The notes beneath the pieces are model-generated. The model did no database searches. It saw only the letters and a program-made list of their open reading frames with translations, and was not told the origin of the DNA. From contig CALHUY010000098.1 of NCBI GenBank assembly GCA_938039295.1, forward strand, positions 1 through 23,548: a stretch of DNA of 23,548 bases, in the 5' to 3' direction. The DNA comes from an uncultured Solobacterium sp. (lineage in GTDB: Bacteria > Bacillota_I > Bacilli_A > Erysipelotrichales > Erysipelotrichaceae). This document shows positions 1 through 5,204 of the stretch, in pieces. How positions within the stretch are numbered: position 1 is the first letter of the stretch; every line of letters begins with the position of its first letter. The position numbers and the translations under genes are program-made.

Positions 1-1204
1 TTGTCAAGAAATCAATTGGTGATTCATACTTATCTAGGATTTCATCATAGTTTTGTGGCATATAGCCAATACGAATATCTTCTCGTTCAGATAAAGATTC
101 ATGTATCTTATGCAATAGCGTTGTTTTGCCACAACCATTATCGCCAATGATACACACCTTCTGATTGCCAAATACTTGCAATGCAATATCATTTGCTAAT
201 ATTTTTGATTCATCCTTTGTCATTAATTGATTTAAATGATAGTCCAAAATCTGTTTATCACTGGCAAATGGTTCCACATCAAAATGAAAGAATATCGCAT
301 CCTCACGAAGCGGAATCTCTGTCATATTCTCACGTTCTCTTTCAAAACGCTTTCCCATCGCTTTTACACTTCTCATCTTTTTCTTGAGATTGGCTGCTGT
401 CTGTGGCGCTTGACGGGATACAACACGCAGTTCATGTTGGACTCGTTCGTAAACCTGTTGGTATTTTTCCATACGTAGCTTGTCTTGGCGACGTTCACTC
501 TGTGCATCCATCATCTGTTTTTCAAATTGTTTATCACGTAATTCTTTATATGCGTCATAACCAATATTCATAATTGTATGACGTGCTTCTGTTTTTCGCT
601 TGACGAGTTCTAAATGGACAATACAATTTGCAGTATTAGCTAGTAATGTTTCATCATGTGAGATATAGATGATTGGAATCTTAGACTCTTTGATAAACTT
701 CTCTAACCATGCAAGCGTACTGATATCTAAGTCATTTGATGGCTCATCTAACAGTAAAATACTAGGCTGTTCTAGAAGGATTGCTGCGAGTTGATACTTA
801 ATCTTCTCTCCACCAGAAAGTGTAGACATCGTCTGTGTTTGATAATACATCTCTACATCACATCCTAAACTATGCGCAATAGCATGTAGCTGTGATGGTG
901 TCGCTAGTGAAAAAGCATCAATTTCACAGAAGTATTCATATACAGTTTTCTCTGCATGCTGATGTTCAAGCTCTTGGGGTAAATACCCTATTCTTTCACT
1001 CTTCGAACGTATCTCTCCTTGCACTTCGCAATAACTTTCTATGAGTTGTGAATCAACGATACATTTGAGTAATGTAGATTTCCCATTTCCTTCTTCGCCA
1101 ATGATGGCAATTTTATCAGTTGGTTTAACTGTAAGTGTAAGATTATCGATAATCTTACGTAAATCATATCGATGAGATATTGTTAAATTATGAATTTCTA
1201 TCAT
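1..1204 (-). CDS. ABC-F family ATPase, antibiotic-resistance type (partial, C-terminus outside window)
   Basis: The first 401 residues are in the window and the C-terminal end runs off at base 1. The order is ABC1, a charged helical linker, then ABC2, with no membrane segments, which is the ABC-F layout. ABC1 has Walker A GEEGNGKST (residues 36-44), signature LSGGE (129-133), Walker B LLLDEPSNDLD (150-160) and switch histidine SHDE (182-185). ABC2 Walker A, GDNGCGKTT, is near residue 351. ABC-F proteins bind the ribosomal E site and either displace antibiotics from the peptidyl-transferase centre or act as translation factors. The start is fixed by GGAGGT six bases before ATG. The attenuator upstream favours an inducible resistance protein (Lsa/Vga/Cpl-like) over a housekeeping factor; that is inference. 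I cannot assign the exact subfamily or drug range. Confidence 0.9.
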   Translation of the reverse strand, partial: MIEIHNLTISHRYDLRKIIDNLTLTVKPTDKIAIIGEEGNGKSTLLKCIVDSQLIESYCEVQGEIRSKSERIGYLPQELEHQHAEKTVYEYFCEIDAFSLATPSQLHAIAHSLGCDVEMYYQTQTMSTLSGGEKIKYQLAAILLEQPSILLLDEPSNDLDISTLAWLEKFIKESKIPIIYISHDETLLANTANCIVHLELVKRKTEARHTIMNIGYDAYKELRDKQFEKQMMDAQSERRQDKLRMEKYQQVYERVQHELRVVSRQAPQTAANLKKKMRSVKAMGKRFERERENMTEIPLREDAIFFHFDVEPFASDKQILDYHLNQLMTKDESKILANDIALQVFGNQKVCIIGDNGCGKTTLLHKIHESLSEREDIRIGYMPQNYDEILDKYESPIDFLT

Positions 1205-1219
1205 TTGATAACCTCCTAT

Positions 1220-1254
1220 AAAAAAATCTGCTCTTTTCACGCGAAAAAAGCAGA
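1220..1254 (-). terminator. Intrinsic terminator in the ABC-F leader (attenuator)
   Basis: Read on the minus strand, 1254-1243 pairs with 1238-1227 in a 12-bp stem with one U-G wobble and a GCGU loop. Seven T follow at 1226-1220. The same stem carries an A-C mismatch on the plus strand, so it works towards the ABC-F gene. It ends only a few bases before the ribosome binding site, so it must be bypassed for the gene to be expressed. Confidence 0.88.
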
Positions 1255-1277
1255 CAAAAATTCTCTGTAAAGAGGTT

Positions 1278-1328
1278 TTAATCCGTTTCCACGCATGAAA
1301 AGATGTTTATTAAATGTTCTCTTTTCAT
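1278..1328 (-). CDS. Upstream ORF (leader peptide, 16 aa) in the ABC-F attenuator
   Basis: ATG to TAA encodes MKREHLINIFSCVETD. The start codon and codons 2-3 form arm 1 of the switch and codons 9-13 form arm 2, so ribosome position on this ORF would decide between terminator and antiterminator. The upstream ribosome binding site is weak (TTTTAAG before CATATG). No homologue is recognised, and leader peptides of this type are rarely conserved in sequence. Translation is inferred from how the ORF sits on the structure. Confidence 0.55.
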   Translation of the reverse strand: MKREHLINIFSCVETD

Positions 1329-1362
1329 ATGCTTAAAATCGGATTAAAGGCTCATGTTCTTC

Positions 1363-1380
1363 TCAATCACCACACATCAT
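1363..1380 (-). CDS. Possible 5-codon leader ORF (MMCGD)
   Basis: ATG ATG TGT GGT GAT TGA lies near the predicted 5' end of the leader, with AGAAAGG about ten bases upstream. A 6-bp hairpin (CACATC/GATGTG) overlaps its start. It could load ribosomes ahead of the 16-codon ORF, or it could be chance. Confidence 0.25.
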   Translation of the reverse strand: MMCGD

Positions 1381-1402
1381 ACGATGTGACCTTTCTAGTA
1401 AA

Positions 1403-1431
1403 GTTATATCACAGAACCAACAAAACATAAA
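1403..1431 (-). promoter_or_regulatory. Promoter for the ABC-F leader (extended -10)
   Basis: The minus strand reads TTTATG (1431-1426), 17 bases, then TATAAC (1408-1403) preceded by TGA, an extended -10. This places transcription start near 1396 and gives a leader of about 190 bases before the ABC-F start codon. Confidence 0.5.
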
Positions 1432-1434
1432 CTT

Positions 1435-1926
1435 TTACAGAATGAATAAACCAAAAAATACTCCCAGAAAATATCCAACAATCACATCACGTGGATAATG
1501 CACTCCCCCTACTACACGGATGTATCCTTCTATTGCAGCTAGAACCAATAGTATGCATGCAAGTATTGGAGAAACCGAGAAGCACATCATCGCGATTATT
1601 GAGGCTGAAAATACATGTCGACTAGGCATCGCATTATGTTGGGTTTCTTTCTCCAAGATTTGATCAATAGGATATTCCTCATAAGGACGAGGACGTGCTA
1701 GTACTTTCCGTAACAATGTGATTGCGACAATTGAAAGTAGTGGAATTAAAATTGTCGGTAATAACTTTTCACTTTGTTTTACAAATAGATATAACAACAG
1801 TAATGGATATACAACGTAATATATATTTGTCACAATTTTATTACACAGACGTAATTGATTACGCTTTGTGTCTGTTTGATAGTTTTTTGTAAGTTCTTCA
1901 TAGAACCTTAGATAATTTGTTTTCAT
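1435..1926 (-). CDS. PAP2-family membrane phosphatase
   Basis: This is a 163-residue integral membrane protein with the three PAP2 phosphatase motifs: RKVLARPRP at about 73-81, PSRH at 101-104, and R137-x5-H143-x3-D147 in RVVGGVHYPRD. The second motif is usually PSGH; here the glycine is arginine. Hydrophobic segments flank each motif. The family dephosphorylates lipid phosphates such as phosphatidic acid, phosphatidylglycerophosphate or undecaprenyl diphosphate at the membrane, and the substrate cannot be read from sequence. An in-frame stop lies a few codons before the ATG, and no good ribosome binding site is visible. It follows recA, separated from it by a terminator, and the ABC-F promoter sits directly behind its stop codon. 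Confidence 0.85.
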   Translation of the reverse strand: MKTNYLRFYEELTKNYQTDTKRNQLRLCNKIVTNIYYVVYPLLLLYLFVKQSEKLLPTILIPLLSIVAITLLRKVLARPRPYEEYPIDQILEKETQHNAMPSRHVFSASIIAMMCFSVSPILACILLVLAAIEGYIRVVGGVHYPRDVIVGYFLGVFFGLFIL

Positions 1927-1978
1927 ACAGGATAATCATACAACAAATTACGATTCTTTTCTGTATCGTACATTCGTG

Positions 1979-2010
1979 AAAGAAAAGACCTTCACACTTT
2001 GTAAAGGTCT
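1979..2010 (-). terminator. Terminator after recA
   Basis: The minus strand has AGACCTTTACA, a 3-base loop, then TGTGAAGGTCT (one wobble), followed by TTTTCTTT. It lies five bases beyond the recA stop codon. Confidence 0.88.
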
Positions 2011-2015
2011 AACGA

Positions 2016-3068
2016 TTATTCTTCTGTTGTTTCTGTGGAATCAGCTTCTGTTGTAGGGAATAACTTTGCTTTTACAAGTTCTGTAATCTCTGCATCAAAT
2101 TCTGGATGATTCTTCATATACTCACGTACAGAGTTGAAGCCCTGTCCAAGTTTTTCCCCCTTGTAGGAGAACCAAGCACCTGCTTTTTCAATGATGTCAT
2201 TTTCTACTGCTAAACTGATAACTTCATCGATATGAGAGATACCTTGTCCAAAAATCATGTTTACAACTGCCACCTTAAATGGAGGAGCTACCTTGTTCTT
2301 AACAACTTTTACCTTTGTAGCAGAGCCGATTACTTCGCTTCCTTCCTTGAGTGCTTCACCCTTACGTACATCTAAACGTACGGATGAGTAGAATTTAAGC
2401 GCACGACCACCTGGTGTTGTTTCTGGATTACCAAACATGATACCAACCTTCTCACGTAACTGGTTGATAAAGATTGCGGTTGTATTGGAACGGTTCATAA
2501 CACCTGCTAACTTACGCATTGCCTTAGACATCAAACGTGCCTGTAGACCTACAGATGCATCTCCCATTTCACCATCTAATTCAGCCTGTGGAACAAGTGC
2601 AGCTACAGAGTCAATAACAACTAAGTCAATCGCACCTGACTTAATCAATACTTCTGTAATTTCTAATGCCTGTTCTCCAGAGTCAGGTTGAGACAAGATA
2701 AGTTCATCAATATCTACACCTAGCTTTTTCGCATAGAGTGGATCGATTGCGTTTTCTGCATCGATAAATGCGCATCTGCCACCTTGTTTTTGGCATTCTG
2801 CGATTGCATGTAATGCAAGTGTTGTCTTACCAGAAGATTCTGGTCCGTAAATTTCAATGATTCTTCCCTTTGGATAACCACCGATACCTAATGCACTATC
2901 TAATGCCAAAGAACCGGATGGAATTGCATCTACTGATACATCAGCACGGTCTCCAAGGCGCATAATACTGCCTTTTCCGTATTCCTTTTCAATTGCCTTT
3001 AGTGCATCCGCAAGTAGTTGATCTCGCTTATCTGCGGTAACTGTCTTTTCTTTTTTCTCTGCCGCCAT
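2016..3068 (-). CDS. recA: RecA recombinase
   Basis: This 350-residue protein is full length for bacterial RecA. Walker A GPESSGKT is at 75-82, and the LVVIDSVAALVPQAELDGEMGD block and the MRKLAGVMNRSNTTAIFINQLREKVG region around loops L1 and L2 match the family closely. The acidic tail EADSTETTEE is typical. RecA forms ATP-dependent filaments on single-stranded DNA, drives strand exchange and triggers LexA self-cleavage. AGGAGGAG precedes the ATG. The gene lies 49 bases after pgsA. I see no Bacillus-type LexA box (GAACnnnnGTTC) in that gap and no good -35, so it may be read mainly from the pgsA promoter. Confidence 0.99.
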   Translation of the reverse strand: MAAEKKEKTVTADKRDQLLADALKAIEKEYGKGSIMRLGDRADVSVDAIPSGSLALDSALGIGGYPKGRIIEIYGPESSGKTTLALHAIAECQKQGGRCAFIDAENAIDPLYAKKLGVDIDELILSQPDSGEQALEITEVLIKSGAIDLVVIDSVAALVPQAELDGEMGDASVGLQARLMSKAMRKLAGVMNRSNTTAIFINQLREKVGIMFGNPETTPGGRALKFYSSVRLDVRKGEALKEGSEVIGSATKVKVVKNKVAPPFKVAVVNMIFGQGISHIDEVISLAVENDIIEKAGAWFSYKGEKLGQGFNSVREYMKNHPEFDAEITELVKAKLFPTTEADSTETTEE

Positions 3069-3117
3069 AATAACTCCTCCTGATTATATGTATGTTTGTT
3101 TTAAAATAATTCCACGA

Positions 3118-3711
3118 TTATTTTGATTCTAAAATATCATCTTTCATCTGCATGAAGTACTGTACACCAGAAATAAAACTTACTAGTGCAGAGAACCACA
3201 ACATAATCATACTAACTGGTAATCCTAATAGTTCAAATGGAAGATTGTTTAATAGAATTAATGCAACTGTAACCATCTGTAACACTGTCTTTAGCTTACC
3301 CATCATACCAGCCGCAACCACCTTGCCATTTGCACTAGCCATCATACGACAACCATCCACAACCGTATCACGTGCAATCATAATAATGACTGGGATAACT
3401 GGAATAATACCCCTAGAGATAAACAATAGGAACATTGTTGTTGTTAATAGCTTATCTGCGATAGGATCAGCAAACTTACCAAATGTAGTGATCATATTTC
3501 TACTACGAGCAATATGACCATCAATCGCATCTGTAATTGCCGCTAAGATATAGATTAGTAGTGCCACAATATCAATCACAGAGATTGATACATGTTGTAC
3601 ATAGAAACTTGTCGGTGTAATTCCAAATGCACTATATGGAAATAAATAAACCAGAATAATTACTGGAATCAGTACAATTCTGAATAATGTCAATCGATTT
3701 GGAAGATTCAT
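3118..3711 (-). CDS. pgsA: CDP-diacylglycerol--glycerol-3-phosphate 3-phosphatidyltransferase
   Basis: This 197-residue membrane enzyme joins glycerol-3-phosphate to CDP-diacylglycerol to give phosphatidylglycerophosphate, the committed step to phosphatidylglycerol and cardiolipin. The CDP-alcohol phosphotransferase motif is intact: D61-x2-D64-G65-x2-A68-R69, then G78-x3-D82-x3-D86, with the aspartates that bind the metals. Several hydrophobic helices surround it, and the N-terminal MNLPNRLTLFRI is typical of PgsA. A purine-rich AGAGAGGG stands before the ATG. It lies directly before recA; in Bacillus subtilis cinA sits between these two genes, and here it is missing. Confidence 0.96.
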   Translation of the reverse strand: MNLPNRLTLFRIVLIPVIILVYLFPYSAFGITPTSFYVQHVSISVIDIVALLIYILAAITDAIDGHIARSRNMITTFGKFADPIADKLLTTTMFLLFISRGIIPVIPVIIMIARDTVVDGCRMMASANGKVVAAGMMGKLKTVLQMVTVALILLNNLPFELLGLPVSMIMLWFSALVSFISGVQYFMQMKDDILESK

Positions 3712-3737
3712 GATTTTCCCTCTCTTTACCGTCCTTT

Positions 3738-3746
3738 AGTATACCA
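3738..3746 (-). promoter_or_regulatory. Extended -10 promoter for pgsA(-recA)
   Basis: The minus strand reads TGG TATACT about 27 bases before the pgsA start, an extended -10 without a convincing -35. It lies just beyond the rnpB terminator, which makes a fresh promoter necessary at this point. Confidence 0.5.
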
Positions 3747-3782
3747 TATTCTATCATTTGTTTATATCTGTATAAATGTAAG

Positions 3783-3806
3783 AAAAAAGGAGGAAATTCA
3801 TCCTCC
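3783..3806 (-). terminator. Terminator after rnpB
   Basis: The minus strand has GGAGGA, a 6-base loop, TCCTCC, then six T (3788-3783), directly after the 3' end of the RNase P RNA. Confidence 0.88.
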
Positions 3807-3807
3807 A

Positions 3808-4165
3808 TAAATGCGTACAATTGTAAGCCATGTTCTGTCCTGTTTCCAGGGGCAGCCATTTATCTGTGCTTTCGCACCTGCATCACGCTTCAGTTCGCCT
3901 TCTGCAGTTCCTCTACCAAATTTGAGTTTCTCGCTTGCGGGGTTTATCTCGTTCCACCCGATAGGTTTCCCTATCGGCTACGTCACTGTGACACCTTAAG
4001 GGCTTAAACCATGACCGAAGTTTTAGGTTCTCGCTCCGCCGTTATCTTTCGATACCCGGTCTTATTGATTAGGCCGGCACAAACACTACCATCATCGCAG
4101 ATGGTGCGAGCATGGACTTTCCTCTAACACCATAGGTGCCAGCGACTGCCTCATGTACGTATATC
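3808..4165 (-). ncRNA. rnpB: RNase P RNA, type B (Bacillota)
   Basis: This is the catalytic RNA that cuts 5' leaders from pre-tRNA. On the minus strand it has the hallmark blocks in order: GAGGAAAGTCCATGCTCGCAC, GTAGTGTTTGTGCC, CACAGTGACGTAG, GTGGAACG, GGTAAACCCC, GCGAGAAAC, CAAATTTGGTAG and near the 3' end ACATGGCTTACA. The ends pair as helix P1 (about 4162-4154 with 3819-3811). Both the motifs and the layout follow the Bacillus type B form. The length of about 355 nt is somewhat under the usual 400, suggesting shorter peripheral helices. The 5' end lies about seven bases past the gpsB stop, so it may be processed from a gpsB transcript. Exact ends are approximate. Confidence 0.95.
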
Positions 4166-4171
4166 ATTTTC

Positions 4172-4504
4172 TTATTCGTTATTGTTTGAGAATACTTGTC
4201 TTTCAAGACGACTCAGACGTTTCAGAATATCAACATTAGAAGCACCTTGTGAGATTGGATCTAAGTCTTCCTGTGCCTTAATCTTACCTTCCACTTCGAT
4301 AAGCTTTGCACGGAGTGAAGCGTTTGTACGTTCCAACTCTTCAGCCTTCTTTGTCAAATCTGCAATCATATTTTCATATGTCTGATAGTCTTGAATGATC
4401 TCATCTAAAAGATGGTCAACTTGATCAGGATTATATCCCTTAAAATCAATATCAAGTTCTTTATCAACAATTTTCTGTGGATCTAGATTTAATTTACCAG
4501 CCAT
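4172..4504 (-). CDS. gpsB: Cell-cycle protein GpsB (DivIVA family)
   Basis: This 110-residue coiled-coil protein has the DivIVA/GpsB N-terminal membrane-binding domain: LDPQKIVDKELDIDFKG then YNPDQVDHLLDEIIQDY (about residues 8-41). A coiled coil runs from about 42 to 77. A short C-terminal domain, DILKRLSRLERQVF, matches the GpsB trimerisation segment. GpsB sits at the septum and links class A penicillin-binding proteins to division and elongation. Its neighbour across the divergent promoter is recU-ponA, as in Bacillus, which fits a partnership with PBP1. Strong AGGAGGAT precedes the ATG. Confidence 0.93.
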   Translation of the reverse strand: MAGKLNLDPQKIVDKELDIDFKGYNPDQVDHLLDEIIQDYQTYENMIADLTKKAEELERTNASLRAKLIEVEGKIKAQEDLDPISQGASNVDILKRLSRLERQVFSNNNE

Positions 4505-4530
4505 AACTATCCTCCTATGAATGCTTATTT

Positions 4531-4559
4531 ATTATCTCATTTCACTATCCTAAAAGCAA
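4531..4559 (-). promoter_or_regulatory. Promoter for gpsB
   Basis: The minus strand has TTGCTT (4559-4554), 17 bases, then GATAAT (4536-4531). It stands back to back with the recU promoter. Confidence 0.6.
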
Positions 4560-4565
4560 TAAAAC

Positions 4566-4594
4566 TTCCTTATTTATGTGAACATCTGTATAAT
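4566..4594 (+). promoter_or_regulatory. Promoter for recU-ponA
   Basis: A perfect TATAAT lies at 4589-4594 with a poor -35 (TTCCTT) 17 bases upstream. Transcription would begin near 4601, only about 13 bases before the chosen recU ATG at 4614. This rules out the in-frame ATG at 4599. Confidence 0.5.
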
Positions 4595-4613
4595 ATAAAT
4601 GGGAATTTTTTGT

Positions 4614-5204
4614 ATGGTCAATTATCCAAACGGAAAGAAAAAAGCATATACATCGAAACCTACTTCCGCCGGCGGCAGAGGTATGGTACTTGAAAAAGAT
4701 ATTAACGTAACAAATATGTTTTATCTAAGTATTGATAAAGCGGTCATTCATAAGAAACCAACACCAGTTACGATTGTAAAAGTCGATTATCCAGCACGTA
4801 GTGCTGCTAAAATTACGGAAGCTTATTTTAAACTTCCTTCTACGACCGACTACAATGGTATCTATCGTGGAAAATATATTGATTTTGAGGCTAAGGAATG
4901 CGCTTCTCATACCTCTTTTCCTTTAAAATCACTACATGCCCACCAAGTTCAACATTTACAAAATGTAATCAATCATGGTGCTATCGCCTTTTTGATTGTA
5001 AAATGGACATTGTTCGATGAAACCTATTATATAAAAGCTGAGGATATAGTTCGCTTTGTCAAAGAAAGCAAGCGACATTCCATCCCCTATCAATGGTTTC
5101 AAGACAATGGGTATATGATTCCCAGTACATATGTAACCCCGATTGATTATTTAAAGATTATCGATCAGTTATACTTCATCTCAGGAGGAAACAATGACAA
5201 ATAA
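4614..5204 (+). CDS. recU: Holliday junction resolvase RecU
   Basis: This 196-residue protein matches RecU along its length. The N-terminus is MVNYPNGKKK, then GGRGMVLEKDINVTN, AVIHKKPTPVTIV, the nuclease core STTDYNGIYRGKYIDFEAKE with the metal-binding Asp and Glu, TSFPL, and the C-terminal DYLKIIDQLYF. RecU resolves Holliday junctions in recombination repair and modulates RecA. I chose ATG 4614 rather than the in-frame ATG at 4599 because it matches the usual RecU N-terminus and because 4599 falls between the -10 and the expected transcription start. The ribosome binding site is weak (GGGA). Its last 11 bases overlap ponA, the recU-ponA pair known from Bacillus. Confidence 0.95.
   Translation: MVNYPNGKKKAYTSKPTSAGGRGMVLEKDINVTNMFYLSIDKAVIHKKPTPVTIVKVDYPARSAAKITEAYFKLPSTTDYNGIYRGKYIDFEAKECASHTSFPLKSLHAHQVQHLQNVINHGAIAFLIVKWTLFDETYYIKAEDIVRFVKESKRHSIPYQWFQDNGYMIPSTYVTPIDYLKIIDQLYFISGGNNDK

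Larger units (their letters stand above)
1220..1396 (-). promoter_or_regulatory. Ribosome-sensing transcription attenuator leader of the ABC-F gene
   Basis: Three arms compete in the minus-strand RNA. Arm 1 (1328-1320, AUGAAAAGA) pairs perfectly with arm 2 (1303-1295, UCUUUUCAU), closed further out by a 9-bp helix 1348-1340 with 1285-1277. Arm 2, extended to 1303-1292 (UCUUUUCAUGCG), can instead pair over 12 bp, with one wobble, with 1243-1232 (CGCGUGAAAAGA), which contains most of the terminator 3' arm. The two pairings exclude each other. Arm 1 is the start of a 16-codon ORF. A ribosome held there would free arm 2 to break the terminator. The pairings are visible in the sequence; the regulation is inferred by analogy with known ABC-F and erm leaders. 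Confidence 0.75.

Noticed and set aside
1..1204. Possible frameshift or pseudogene in the ABC-F gene
   Set aside because: Translation is continuous for all 401 codons with both Walker A motifs in frame; the gene is only cut by the window edge.
1205..1434. Metabolite riboswitch in the ABC-F leader
   Set aside because: The leader has no known aptamer core; the small ORFs and competing arms point to ribosome-based attenuation instead.
3069..3117. LexA/DinR box before recA
   Set aside because: I looked for GAACnnnnGTTC and near variants in both directions and found none convincing; the ACATACATAT string is only AT-rich.
3632..3859. Minus-strand frame of 75 codons between rnpB and pgsA
   Set aside because: It crosses the rnpB 3' end, its terminator and the pgsA start; the overlap and the lack of a binding site make it a chance frame.
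3811..3999. Open plus-strand frame of 62 codons
   Set aside because: It lies wholly inside the RNase P RNA on the opposite strand, has no ribosome binding site, and its sequence is explained by conserved rnpB blocks.
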